This document shows, in pieces, positions 7,236 to 15,994 of a stretch of DNA of 23,503 nucleotides (position 1 is its first letter; every line of letters starts with the position of its first letter). The stretch covers positions 1 to 23,503 of the forward strand of contig DATFHG010000011.1 of NCBI GenBank assembly GCA_035248725.1, written 5' to 3'. The DNA is from DASPMP01 sp035248725. GTDB lineage: Bacteria > Gemmatimonadota > Gemmatimonadetes > Gemmatimonadales > Gemmatimonadaceae. A model generated the notes under the pieces. The model had not been told where the DNA came from and ran no database searches. It saw only the letters and a list, made by a program, of their open reading frames with translations. The position numbers and the translations under genes were made by a program.

Positions 7236-8876
7236 ATGCTGCTGAGCGCCGTCGGTCTGCTACTCCAGATGGTGAGCGCCACCCCACCGGATGCGCAGGC
7301 GCTGCGCGCCGCGAAATCCGCTCAGCACCGCTTCGAGTCCGCGCGGCGCGCCCGGTTGCCCGTGGAGTGGCATGGAGGCGATGGCCGGTGCGACACCCGT
7401 GTCGGGCGGTATTGCTACTGGTACGACTCCGCGGACGCGAAGCGCATCGCGGAGCCGAAAGCCATCGGCGATGCCCGCCAGCGCCTGTTGTCCGTCCTCG
7501 ATTCACAGGAGGTCCGGAGTCCGGCCGATCCCTGGATTGTCGGTCAACGGGTGCGCTATCTCGTCGAGGCTGGGCGCATCGACGACGCTGTCGCCGCCGC
7601 GCGAGCGTGCGCGGCGGCGCAATGGTGGTGTGCAGCACTGGACGGCCTCGCGCTCCACGTCGGCGAACGCTACGTGGAGGCCGAATCCGCGTTCGACGTC
7701 GCGCTTGGCGCCATGCCGCGTACGCAGCGATGCGCGTGGGAGGACATTCGCGTGCTGCTGAGCGGCGCGCTGGCGCACGAGCTGGACCGAGCGGATTGCA
7801 CGCGGCGCGAACGACTGGCGGCTCGCGTGCTCGCACTGGCGCAACCGCTGTGGTCCACGCCTGGCAACGATTTCAGAACGGAAATGCTCGCGCGACGGAC
7901 GATGGTGGCGCTGCTCGAGACCTCGGCCAACGCCCAGGGCATGGCGTGGGGGAAGGACAGCGAAGAGCTGCTGCTGCGATATGGATGGTCGGAGTGGTTC
8001 AGCCGGCAGGAGCCATCGCCACTCTATTACGCGTCGACGGTGGTCACGGGACACGACCGCGAGCCGAGCTACAACCTGATTCCGAGCATCGTCACCGCGG
8101 CATCGTTGCCGCGTGTGACCGCGAACGCCTGGGAGCTCACCGCCTCACGCGCGGTGTCTCGTTATGCGCCGCGTTCGCTCGACGCGCTCACACCGCTGCG
8201 CCACCAGCTCGCGCGCTTTCCCCGCGGCGACTCGCTCCTCATCGCGGCTGCCATGGCGCCGATCGATACGGCGATGACACATGATTCGGTCGTGATCGCG
8301 CTCGCGGCCTACGACGGTGACAGCGTGCGCGTCAACCGCTCCGTTGCGCGCGCGCTCACGCTGACGGTGCACAACGATTCCACGATCGTGAGCGTCGAGG
8401 CTCGGGGCGTCCGATCGAAGCACGCGTCGCGGGCACGCTACACAGTGGGTCCGCTGGTACGGACGGACCGCGGGGTGGTGTCCGATCTCCTGGTCTACCG
8501 GCCCGCGACCGGCGTCAGCGACGACTCGCTCGAAAGTGCGCTCGACGCGGCAGTCACGGAGCCGCGCGTGACCGCCGGCGAGCCGCTCGGCGTCTACTGG
8601 GAAACCGCGGACGTCCCCCGCAGCAATGGCTGGGTGTCACTCACGGTAGAGCCGATGCACATCGGCTTGGCGCGGCGCGTGGCCATCAGACTGCATCTCG
8701 CCGCGGAAGCGGCGCCCGTCCGGCTGCGATGGCGGGCAATGCTCGAGGGCGCGCAGCGCCATCACGTGACCGTTCGCATGCCACCGACAGCGCGCGGCAG
8801 CTACCGGATGCAACTCGCGATCGACGTCGACGGTACCCCGCTGGTTTCCGCACGGGAGATCACGATTGCGCCGTAG
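7236..8876 (+). CDS. exported or membrane-anchored protein of unknown function with TPR-like helices
   Basis: I do not recognise a named family for this 546-residue protein. The N-terminus (MLLSAVGLLLQMVSATPPDA) is hydrophobic, without a basic start, and may be a weak signal peptide or anchor. A cysteine-aromatic block, RCDTRVGRYCYWYDS, sits at 51-65. Residues about 97-165 look like two TPR-type helical pairs (IVGQRVRYLVEAGRIDDAV and YVEAESAFDVALGAM), with further cysteines C125, C132 and C166. The C-terminal third (about 360-546) is rich in beta-like, Val/Arg-rich sequence and ends in VSAREITIAP. No catalytic motif is evident. The ATG at 7236 is the first start after an in-frame stop at 7212-7214, and it has no ribosome site. 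The gene is divergent from the RCC1 lipoprotein gene and could share its regulation. Confidence 0.8.
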   Translation: MLLSAVGLLLQMVSATPPDAQALRAAKSAQHRFESARRARLPVEWHGGDGRCDTRVGRYCYWYDSADAKRIAEPKAIGDARQRLLSVLDSQEVRSPADPWIVGQRVRYLVEAGRIDDAVAAARACAAAQWWCAALDGLALHVGERYVEAESAFDVALGAMPRTQRCAWEDIRVLLSGALAHELDRADCTRRERLAARVLALAQPLWSTPGNDFRTEMLARRTMVALLETSANAQGMAWGKDSEELLLRYGWSEWFSRQEPSPLYYASTVVTGHDREPSYNLIPSIVTAASLPRVTANAWELTASRAVSRYAPRSLDALTPLRHQLARFPRGDSLLIAAAMAPIDTAMTHDSVVIALAAYDGDSVRVNRSVARALTLTVHNDSTIVSVEARGVRSKHASRARYTVGPLVRTDRGVVSDLLVYRPATGVSDDSLESALDAAVTEPRVTAGEPLGVYWETADVPRSNGWVSLTVEPMHIGLARRVAIRLHLAAEAAPVRLRWRAMLEGAQRHHVTVRMPPTARGSYRMQLAIDVDGTPLVSAREITIAP

Positions 8877-8888
8877 CGAGACTGTCAC

Positions 8889-11186
8889 CTATTCGTCAGC
8901 TCGCGAAACGCTGGAGCGGCGGTGGCGCTTGGCGTCGAGCACCGACCGCACCTCGTGCGCCAGCGTCGCGGCCGTGAACGGCTTCTGGATCAGTCGCTGC
9001 CCGCGCTCGAGCAAGCCGCGTCGCAGGATGTCATCGTCGGTGTACCCCGACATGAACAGGACCTCGGTGTCCGGGCGGCTCGCGGTCAGCCGCTCCGCGA
9101 GCATCCGGCCGCCCAGTTCCGGCATCACGACATCGCTCAGGAGCAGATCGATGACGCCCGCGTAGTCGCTCGCGATGCGCAGCGCGTCCTCGCCGTTGAT
9201 CGCCTCGAGCACCGTGTATCCCTGAGTCTCGAGCACGCGGCGCGCGAGCTTGCGCACGCTGTCTTCGTCCTCCACCAGCAGCACGGTCTCGTCCGCGGCG
9301 GTGGGCGCGCGTCGCTCCACGATTCCCGCGGGTTGATGGTCCATCGCCTGCGCGACTGGGAGGTAGACACAGAACGTGGTGCCTGCCCCGGGCTCGCTGT
9401 CGACGGTGATGGCGCCGCCCGACTGCTTTACGATGCCGTACACAGTGGACAGTCCGAGCCCGGTGCCACGACCGCGTTCCTTGGTGGTGAAGAATGGCTC
9501 GAAGGCACGCGCCATCGTCTCCGCGGTCATGCCGGTCCCCGTGTCCGAGACGGTGAGACGCACACTCTCGCCCGGCCGAAGCGACGGGTGCCGAACGCAC
9601 AACGCGTCGTCGACGACCGCGTTCGTGATCTCCACCGTGAGCCTGCCACCTTGCGGCATCGCATCCCGGGCGTTGATCACGAGGTTGATCAGCACCTGCT
9701 CGATCTCGCCTTCGTCCGCGACGACGGGATCGATCGGCGGAAACACGCACGTCTCGAAGTCCACGTCCTCGCCGATGAGCCGCCGGAGCATCGGTTCCAC
9801 ACCGCTCACGACTCGGGCGAGGTCCAGCACCTGCGGCTGGACCACCTGCTTGCGGCTGAACGTGAGCAGTTGGCGCGTCAGCGATGCCGCGCGCGCCGCG
9901 GCGCGCGCGATCTCCTCCACGTCGCCGCGCATCGCGTCCGCAGAGGACAGCGCGCGCAGCAGGAGATCCGTGTGGACGTTGATCACCGTCAGCAGGTTGT
10001 TGAAATCGTGCGCGACACCGCCTGCGAGCTGGCCGATCGCTTCCATCTTCTGCGCCTGACGCAGCTGCTCCTCGCGCTCCAGGAGGGCATCCTCGGCACG
10101 GCGTCGTTCGCGCGCGCTGGTCAGCAACAGCGCCGCCGACCGTACGAAGTCGGCGTCCTCGGCCTCGAGCGTGATCCCCGCGGACGCCTCTTCGTCGCGT
10201 GCGCCCGCGTCACTCAGCCCGTGGCGACGGAGCAGATCCAGCGCGACACGCTCGGGCACCCGAAGCGCATCGCCGATGTCGGCCACCGCGCGACTCGTGA
10301 TCTCGTCCACGTTGGCGTTGCGCAACGCCAATGCGCCCAGGCGGGCGAGGATGGCGTGCTGCTGCGTGCGCTGGCGCAGCGTGGCTTCCACTTCATAGCG
10401 CTCCGTGACATCGGTGGTGATCGACAGCGCGGCGACAATCACGCCCTCGGCATTGCGCAACGGTACTGCCCGATGCTCCACGCGCCGCTGCGTGCCGCGG
10501 CTGCCGACGATGCCGAACGTCAGTGACGCCGTGCCCCCGTCGAACACGTTCGCGATGAGCGCCTTGAGCGCCTCGCGATCGGGCGGTGCAATGAAGGAGA
10601 CGATGCTGTTGCCCAGCAGCGCGTCGTACCCATCCACCTCCAGCAGCTCCAGGCCGGCCGGATTCGTGTCGAGGACTTTCCCGTCACGGTCGACGAGGAT
10701 GACACAACCCGGCTCGGTGTTGAGGATCGCGCGGAAGCGTTCCTCTTTCTGCCGCAACTCCTCATTCGCGCGATGCAACTCCGACGCGTCACGCGCGAAA
10801 AAGGCGAGGCCGTCGCCGAAGGGCATCGCGCGCACGTCGAGGATCATGTTGCTGCTGTGGAACACCAGCGTGGCCGTGTGCCGGTGCTTCATCACTTCGC
10901 GCAGCTGACGCTCGAACGCCGTGCCGAGAAGCTGCGGGTACAGATCCCAGAGGCACTGCCCGATCACGGCATCGGACGAGCGGGTCAGTCGCTCATACGC
11001 GAGATTGATGTAGACGTACCGCCACTCCGCGTCGAGGATCGCCACGGCTTCCGGATTGGCGTCGACGAGTGCGCTGAGCCGCAGCGAATCCGGCTCGTCG
11101 AGTGGTGCATGGCCGCGGGAGCCGGCAGGGCCCGACGACGAAGGGCCTGGGCCGAGCGACGATTTGTTGACCGAGGGTGGGATCAT
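8889..11186 (-). CDS. PAS-PAS hybrid sensor histidine kinase with C-terminal receiver
   Basis: A 765-residue, probably cytoplasmic hybrid kinase with no obvious membrane segment. Domain order: PAS (about 36-138), PAS with PAC (about 148-265, ending SITTDVTERYE), a short linker with possible GAF remnant (about 275-360), a coiled segment, then HisKA with phospho-acceptor H393 (AGGVAHDFNNLL). The ATPase domain has N-box INLVINARDAMPQGG (500-514), G1 VSDTGTGM (546-553) and G2 GRGTGLGLS (572-580). The receiver spans about 634-750 with E639-D640, acceptor D685 (LLSDVVMP), S713 and K735. The layout is that of many blue-light or redox-type soluble kinases, but no cofactor residue is evident. Start at 11186 has AAGG a few nt upstream. 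It lies 95 nt downstream of the PIG-L gene on the same strand and could be co-transcribed with it. The free Hpt protein at 3205-3576 is a possible relay partner. Confidence 0.95.
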   Translation of the reverse strand: MIPPSVNKSSLGPGPSSSGPAGSRGHAPLDEPDSLRLSALVDANPEAVAILDAEWRYVYINLAYERLTRSSDAVIGQCLWDLYPQLLGTAFERQLREVMKHRHTATLVFHSSNMILDVRAMPFGDGLAFFARDASELHRANEELRQKEERFRAILNTEPGCVILVDRDGKVLDTNPAGLELLEVDGYDALLGNSIVSFIAPPDREALKALIANVFDGGTASLTFGIVGSRGTQRRVEHRAVPLRNAEGVIVAALSITTDVTERYEVEATLRQRTQQHAILARLGALALRNANVDEITSRAVADIGDALRVPERVALDLLRRHGLSDAGARDEEASAGITLEAEDADFVRSAALLLTSARERRRAEDALLEREEQLRQAQKMEAIGQLAGGVAHDFNNLLTVINVHTDLLLRALSSADAMRGDVEEIARAAARAASLTRQLLTFSRKQVVQPQVLDLARVVSGVEPMLRRLIGEDVDFETCVFPPIDPVVADEGEIEQVLINLVINARDAMPQGGRLTVEITNAVVDDALCVRHPSLRPGESVRLTVSDTGTGMTAETMARAFEPFFTTKERGRGTGLGLSTVYGIVKQSGGAITVDSEPGAGTTFCVYLPVAQAMDHQPAGIVERRAPTAADETVLLVEDEDSVRKLARRVLETQGYTVLEAINGEDALRIASDYAGVIDLLLSDVVMPELGGRMLAERLTASRPDTEVLFMSGYTDDDILRRGLLERGQRLIQKPFTAATLAHEVRSVLDAKRHRRSSVSRADE

Positions 11187-11281
11187 CAGGCCTTGGGAAT
11201 GGGCACGGCGAAGGCCCAGCCTAGTATCGGCGCGGGGACGCCCAAGTTGATGAACGGCTCACGCGGCCGCCAGCCGACGGC

Positions 11282-12205
11282 TCAGGTTGTGACCGGCGTC
11301 CTATGCTTGGACCGCAACAGCTCCAACGCTTTCCCGGCGCGCGACCGCCATTCGTCGCCACAGATGCGCGCGCAGTAGCGCTCGTAGTCGAGCTGCCCGT
11401 CGTGCGGCGGCGCGGTGAACGTGTAGCGCGGCGCGATGCGGAAGCGCTCCGTCTGCACGGGAAAGTCGCGCAGGCATTCCCGCTGCGACACGAACTGCTC
11501 GAACATACGCAGCTTGAGCAGCTGTGCCTCGGGTGGCAGCTCGAGCGAACGCTCGGGAACGTTCTTGCGCGGAAGAAACTGGTTGCGCACACGCTTGCCG
11601 TTGCGACTGTGATACGACGTGAGCTCGAGGACGACGGGCGCCGGTACGCCCTCACGCCGCAGAATGCCGCACGCGAGATGCACGGCGAAGGCGGTCGCGT
11701 CGTGGTCGGTGTGTCCCCCTTCGTACGGATGCGTGACGACGATCTCCGGCTCGAGCTCGATCATGAGAGCGATGACGTCGTGGCACAGCTGGACGAGGCT
11801 GAGCGTGGCTTCGCCATCCACGTACCCGAGGCAGCGGACGCGCGACATCGGGATGCCGGCCAGGCTCAGCGCCGCCATCACCTCCGCTCGTCGCGCCTCG
11901 GCGTAGGAGTCGCGCGACGAGTACCCGCGACGCTGCGCGGCTTCGGGATCCGACGGTGCACCGTCCGTCACGTGCACCACCCAGGCATCCGGCAGCTCCG
12001 TGAGAAGCGCCCCCGCCCCGATGGCCTCGTCGTCGGGATGGGCGACGAGGACGACGACGCGCGGCGGATCGACGGCTGCGCTCGCGTCTGCCGGCAGCAA
12101 CCGATCGAGCGCCTGTAGCGCCGCGCGCCGACCGAGCTTGAAGCGCGATCCCTTGCGCGAGGGCACCACGATGCCGCGCGGCATCAGCAGACGCTTCTTA
12201 GGCAC
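11282..12205 (-). CDS. PIG-L/LmbE-family N-deacetylase
   Basis: A 307-residue zinc-dependent deacetylase of the PIG-L family, which removes acetyl groups from GlcNAc-containing lipids or small conjugates. The signature VAHPDDEAIGAGAL is at 54-67, with metal ligands H56 and D59. The second motif, THPYEGGHTDHDA at 158-170, supplies H168 as the third ligand. There is no signal peptide, so it should act in the cytoplasm on a precursor or lipid-linked sugar rather than on secreted polymer. The GTG start at 12205 overlaps the stop of the BcsA-like gene by 8 nt (GTGCCTAA) and is preceded by GGTGAG. An internal ATG at 12184 is the alternative start. The overlap implies coupled translation with the synthase, so its substrate probably belongs to the same polysaccharide pathway. 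That is an inference. Confidence 0.92.
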   Translation of the reverse strand: MPKKRLLMPRGIVVPSRKGSRFKLGRRAALQALDRLLPADASAAVDPPRVVVLVAHPDDEAIGAGALLTELPDAWVVHVTDGAPSDPEAAQRRGYSSRDSYAEARRAEVMAALSLAGIPMSRVRCLGYVDGEATLSLVQLCHDVIALMIELEPEIVVTHPYEGGHTDHDATAFAVHLACGILRREGVPAPVVLELTSYHSRNGKRVRNQFLPRKNVPERSLELPPEAQLLKLRMFEQFVSQRECLRDFPVQTERFRIAPRYTFTAPPHDGQLDYERYCARICGDEWRSRAGKALELLRSKHRTPVTT

Positions 12206-14480
12206 TGCTCACCGTCCGTGCGTGCGGTCGCCATCGCGCCGGAACCGCCCACGTCCATCGCGCCGACCGCACACGGTCACGCTCCACGCCCACAGCGAAG
12301 CGCACATTGGCCATGGACTCGAAGGCGCGGTTGAAGACCACCGTTCCCTTCCCGCTCAGTGACGTGCCTGGCACTTCCCAGCTCACCTTCGATTCCGGTT
12401 CCACCGGCTGCTCGAGGATCAGTCGCGCGCCACCGTCGCTCATCTCCTCGAGCAACCCCAGGTCGAGCTCGCACTCGCTCAGGTCGGGGGCGCACACACG
12501 CACCGCGACCGGGAGCTGCACCTGGCGCCGCCGCCCGATGCGCAAATCGGACAGGCGCTCGAACGCGTGTGCGAACAATGGCACGGACTCGCGATAGCGC
12601 TTGCGCCACAACGGCACCGCGTGATGCGTGCAGTGCAGCTCGATGGCGTCCCGCGTCGCGATCGACAGGTCCACGAACTGCGCGCCATGCATGTACACGA
12701 TGCCGAAGCGCGTGCGTCGCTCGACGACGCGCACCACCTGCGCGTCGGCCTCGAATTCGCCAGACGTGAGGCGCAGCGGCACGCGCACCTTCGTCCCCGG
12801 TTCGACCCGGAAGGTGGACCGGAACGAGAACCCGGTGGGATTCAGGTCCTGTGTCATCGCGGCGCGCAGATCCGCGAGCGCGACACCGTCCGTGAGCAGG
12901 CGGAGCTGGATCGGCAGACTCTCGACGAAGCGGTAGTCATGACGCTGCTGGCGCGACTTGACGCTCTGCCGCACGACCGATACGGCGAAGTAGAGGTTCC
13001 AGAGCAACCACGCCGCGTTCACCCAGATCGCCGCCGATGACACGCCGTGCGCATAGCGAATCCAGCCGTAGTGCGACGCGACCATCGCCCACGCCAGCGA
13101 TGCCACCGACAGCACGGCGAGCGCCAGCTGTGGCGCGTACGTCCGGAACGGCACGTCGGTCACGGATTTCGGCGTGACCGCGAATTTCACGGGCTTCGTC
13201 GTGAAGAAGCCCGCGAGCGCGAGGATGTACGTGAAGAACCGGGTCATGCCGTACCGCTCGGAGTGCAGCAGCCAGCCGGTACCGCGGGAAAGCAGCTCGA
13301 AGGCGAGCAGCGTCAGCACCATGTACGGCACGAGCCGCATCAGGAACTGGGTATCGTTCACGTTCACCGGCAGCCACCCGGTGAGGAAGAACACGACGGG
13401 CGACAGGTAGAAGACGAGCTTCTGCAGGCCGTCGAGGTAATCGATGCAGGACGTGAAGTACTGGATCCGCTGGCCGAGGGAGAGGCCGGGATACCGCAGC
13501 GGGTTCATCTTGCGCAGGATCTGCATCGCGCCGGTGCCCCAGCGCAGCCGCTGCACGTGATACTGCGCGGCCGACGCCGGCGAGAGACCGTATGCGAGCG
13601 TTTCGCGATGGTACCTGGACTTCCAGCCGCGTCCGTGCAGCACCACGGACGTCTCCATGTCTTCCGTCACCGACTGCGTCGAGAAGCCGCCGATCTCCTC
13701 GAGTGCGCGGCGACGGAACATGCCGCAGCTGCCACAGAAGAACGCGGCGTTGAACGTGTCCTTTCCCGGCTGAATGAGGGAGAAGAAGATCCGGTTCTCC
13801 TCCCACATGCGGTGCCCCTCGTCGTTCACGACATGCGTGAAGGAATCCGTGTTGTAGAAGTCCTGCGGCGACTGGACGAACGCCACCTGTTCGTCGTTGA
13901 AGTAGCCGAGCAGCCGTTCGATGATGTTCGGCAGCGGAACGTGATCCGCGTCGAGCTGGAGGATGAAGTCGCCCGACGTGACCGTGAGCGCGTTGTTCAG
14001 GTTGCCGGCCTTGGCGTGCTCGTTCCCCTCGCGGCGCACGTAACCGATACCCAGTTCGTCCGCCATCGCGCGAACTTCCTCACGTTTGCCGTCGTCGAGG
14101 ATGTACGTCTCGTGCGGATATCGGATGGCCTTGGCACCGATCGCGGTGCGCCGGAGCAACTGCAGCGGCTCGTCGTAGCACGTGATGTACACGTCCACCT
14201 TGCGATTCGGCGGCGCGACGTCGGGCTCGTTGTCAGTCAGTTTCCAGCAGGTGAGCGTGAGCAGCGTCGCGTTGATCACGCGGTACGTCTCGGCGATCAC
14301 GAGCGCGAGCGCGAACACCGCCGCGTGCCAGTTGAGCGTTGCCGTCCATCGCCACCAGATCCAGTACAGCGCATACGCCAGCGAGATCGCGGCGACCACA
14401 CGCACGGCGCGCTCGTGAGCGACGGATATCCGTCGGTGCGGTGTGGTGCGGTTGATCTCGGGGAGCTGCGTGGTCTGCAT
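12198..14480 (-). CDS. BcsA-like GT2 processive glycosyltransferase with tandem PilZ domains (copy A)
   Basis: A 760-residue inner-membrane synthase of the cellulose synthase type. Two N-terminal helices (about 28-78) precede the GT2 core with DDGK (129-132), DADH (177-180), TED (272-274) and QRLRW (310-314), the full processive set. Membrane helices follow, then the gating-loop motif FAVTPK (433-438). A PilZ domain has R513-HDY-R517 and DLNPTG (545-550), the c-di-GMP binding signature with Asn for Ser. A second PilZ-like unit near 650-735 has GRRRQ and EEMSDGG. Such enzymes polymerise UDP-glucose, or sometimes other UDP-sugars. No BcsB partner is adjacent. The ATG at 14480 is preceded by AGGA. 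A sigma-54-like element lies about 40 nt upstream, and the PIG-L gene overlaps its end by 8 nt. Confidence 0.95.
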   Translation of the reverse strand: MQTTQLPEINRTTPHRRISVAHERAVRVVAAISLAYALYWIWWRWTATLNWHAAVFALALVIAETYRVINATLLTLTCWKLTDNEPDVAPPNRKVDVYITCYDEPLQLLRRTAIGAKAIRYPHETYILDDGKREEVRAMADELGIGYVRREGNEHAKAGNLNNALTVTSGDFILQLDADHVPLPNIIERLLGYFNDEQVAFVQSPQDFYNTDSFTHVVNDEGHRMWEENRIFFSLIQPGKDTFNAAFFCGSCGMFRRRALEEIGGFSTQSVTEDMETSVVLHGRGWKSRYHRETLAYGLSPASAAQYHVQRLRWGTGAMQILRKMNPLRYPGLSLGQRIQYFTSCIDYLDGLQKLVFYLSPVVFFLTGWLPVNVNDTQFLMRLVPYMVLTLLAFELLSRGTGWLLHSERYGMTRFFTYILALAGFFTTKPVKFAVTPKSVTDVPFRTYAPQLALAVLSVASLAWAMVASHYGWIRYAHGVSSAAIWVNAAWLLWNLYFAVSVVRQSVKSRQQRHDYRFVESLPIQLRLLTDGVALADLRAAMTQDLNPTGFSFRSTFRVEPGTKVRVPLRLTSGEFEADAQVVRVVERRTRFGIVYMHGAQFVDLSIATRDAIELHCTHHAVPLWRKRYRESVPLFAHAFERLSDLRIGRRRQVQLPVAVRVCAPDLSECELDLGLLEEMSDGGARLILEQPVEPESKVSWEVPGTSLSGKGTVVFNRAFESMANVRFAVGVERDRVRSARWTWAVPARWRPHARTVSSA

Positions 14481-14508
14481 CGATCCTGCGGCGTCTGGGC
14501 GTAAACAT

Positions 14509-14530
14509 TTTTGCTATTTCCATGCCCGGG
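14509..14530 (-). promoter_or_regulatory. candidate sigma-54 promoter of BcsA-like copy A
   Basis: On the minus strand CCGGGCATGGAAATAGCAAA contains GG (14526-14525), ten bases, then GC (14514-14513), the invariant -24/-12 spacing of sigma-54 promoters. GGCATG resembles the -24 box GGCACG, and TAGCA resembles the -12 box TTGCA. Transcription would start about 21 nt before the ATG at 14480. The same element precedes the paralogous synthase gene, with 18 of 20 bases identical. Confidence 0.65.
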
Positions 14531-14551
14531 TGCCGCATATCACACATCACG

Positions 14552-14584
14552 GAAAAAAAGACCGCGTCGCGGCTTACGCCGCCG
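14552..14584 (-). terminator. intrinsic terminator after DUF3131 lipoprotein gene
   Basis: Read on the minus strand, just after the TGA of the DUF3131 gene, GCGGC-GTAA-GCCGC forms a stem-loop. An overlapping alternative hairpin, CCGC-GAC-GCGG, is followed directly by TC and seven T's (plus-strand A's at 14553-14559). It separates the DUF3131 transcript from the downstream sigma-54-like promoter of the synthase gene. Confidence 0.65.
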
Positions 14585-14598
14585 GGCCGAGCCGCAGA

Positions 14599-15918
14599 TC
14601 AGCGCGCCGAGCTCGGCGCCGCGTCCACCAGCGGCACGCGTCCGCGCAGCTGATATGCGGCGACCTCGAGCAGCACGGCAGCGGTGTTGATCTCGTAGGT
14701 CTCCGTCGAGGCGCGATTGGACTCGAACACGCCGCTCGCCCAGCCGCGCTTGGCATCGAACGAGGGCTGCACGTAATCCACGGCCTTCTTCGTGTAGTCG
14801 CTGGGATACAGCGCGTCCCACCCGTACGCGGCCTTGGTGGACACCCAGCGCGGGCTGTCGAGCACGGTCCGCGGGGACGACACGCCGATCACGAATGGCT
14901 TGTCGTTGCACAGCACGCAGTAGTAGTAGAAGTAGTATGGCTTGATGGCGACAGCGTCTTCCGACGCGACAGTCACGATGCCGGTCTGGGTGAATCGCGC
15001 TTCCTGCGCGCGAAGGACACGCTGGGCGAGGTCATCGAGCTCGTTGGACAGCCCGAGTTCGACGCCGTAGAGGATGAACGGCTCGCTGAGCAGCCGGTCG
15101 TTGCCGCGCTTGTCCGCGAGCACGGGAACGCCGAGGACCGTCGCGTTTTCCGCGTTGGACTTGACCGTGAGCGCGGGACTTACCGCCGCGCCCCAGCTCG
15201 AGAAGCCCGTCGCAATGTATTGCTCGTATCCGATGCGACCTTCCTGAAACGCCCAACGCTTGCCCTCGGAGACGGCATAGCCCTGGAGGTATCCATCTTT
15301 CACGAGCTGCTTGAAATCGTTGCGGCTGACCACGCGGCGCGCGGCCCCGGCGAGATCGGGATAGCGGCTGGCGACGACGTGCAATGCGACAAGGAGCCGG
15401 CCCAGATCGGTCGCTGACACGCCGACGCCCTCCTTGGCAGCGAGACTCGCGTCTTTCGTCGAATAGAATCGGTTGAACGCGATGTCCTCGAAGAGCTGCA
15501 CATGCTCCAGGGTACTGAGTGTCTTGCCAACTTTTGCTTTCAGCGTGGCGTCGTCGATGAGGCCGAGATCGCGCGCGGACACGAACGCGAGCAGCTGCCC
15601 GCCGACATCCCAGAGCGTGGTATATGGGAAACTCGGGACCGCGTTCACGAGCCCGGTCTCCGGCTGGTAATTGGCGTTGAAATACTGCCATGCCGCCCTG
15701 GCGATCTCGCGATACCGGGCGGCCTCGTCGGTCGTGAGCGGCGCGCGAGGTGGCAGCACCGCACGCGCGGTGTCGCGCACCATGGCCGAGTCCGGGGACG
15801 CCGACGCGGCGCGCGCCTGATCCGGCTCGCAGCCCGATAGCGTCGCGGCCGCCAGCGCCGCCAGCGCCGCCATGAGAATCCCGAGACGCGCGGCGGCAGC
15901 GGTCAGTACGTGAGGCAT
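14599..15918 (-). CDS. DUF3131 lipoprotein
   Basis: A 439-residue exported protein of the DUF3131 family, whose biochemical role is not established to my knowledge. Members are seen near polysaccharide synthases. The start at 15918 (MPHVLTAAAARLGILM) gives a lipoprotein signal with lipobox LSGC and acceptor C30; the longer frame upstream would run through the promoter region. The body has the family blocks YTTLWDVGGQLL, EGRIGYEQYIATGF, PFILYGVELGL, EDAVAIKPYYFYYYC and KAAYGWDALYPSDYT. These aromatic-rich helices suggest an alpha/alpha-toroid like some glycoside hydrolases, but I cannot assign catalytic residues. It lies between the two synthase genes, divergent from copy B with only 76 nt between starts. 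A paralogue is encoded at 22069-23409. It is probably a periplasmic or outer-membrane factor for the polymer. Confidence 0.88.
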   Translation of the reverse strand: MPHVLTAAAARLGILMAALAALAAATLSGCEPDQARAASASPDSAMVRDTARAVLPPRAPLTTDEAARYREIARAAWQYFNANYQPETGLVNAVPSFPYTTLWDVGGQLLAFVSARDLGLIDDATLKAKVGKTLSTLEHVQLFEDIAFNRFYSTKDASLAAKEGVGVSATDLGRLLVALHVVASRYPDLAGAARRVVSRNDFKQLVKDGYLQGYAVSEGKRWAFQEGRIGYEQYIATGFSSWGAAVSPALTVKSNAENATVLGVPVLADKRGNDRLLSEPFILYGVELGLSNELDDLAQRVLRAQEARFTQTGIVTVASEDAVAIKPYYFYYYCVLCNDKPFVIGVSSPRTVLDSPRWVSTKAAYGWDALYPSDYTKKAVDYVQPSFDAKRGWASGVFESNRASTETYEINTAAVLLEVAAYQLRGRVPLVDAAPSSAR

Positions 15919-15948
15919 CGTGCATCCGCGAAGCAAAGGCCGGACCCA

Positions 15949-15970
15949 ACCGGGCATGGAACTCGCAAAC
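15949..15970 (+). promoter_or_regulatory. candidate sigma-54 promoter of BcsA-like copy B
   Basis: CCGGGCATGGAACTCGCAAA has GG at 15953-15954, ten bases, then GC at 15965-15966. It matches the copy A element at 18 of 20 positions and sits at the same distance (about 40 nt) from the start codon I chose. Predicted transcription start is near 15978, about 17 nt before the ATG at 15995. This argues against the in-frame ATG at 15956, which lies inside the element. Confidence 0.65.
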
Positions 15971-15994
15971 TTCGTGGCCAAAATCACATTTGCG

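Noticed and set aside
15928..15948. Possible second sigma-54 site (TTGGGTCCGGCCTTTGC on the minus strand) for the DUF3131 lipoprotein gene.
   Set aside because: Spacing fits, but the -24 box is poor and transcription would start at or inside the start codon. GG-N10-GC is common by chance at this GC content.
15925..15960. GCAAAGGCCGG...ACC near the divergent DUF3131/synthase starts, reminiscent of the GEMM motif GCAAAGCC.
   Set aside because: The GGGCAAA segment, the GAAA tetraloop stem and the receptor are all absent, so there is no aptamer.
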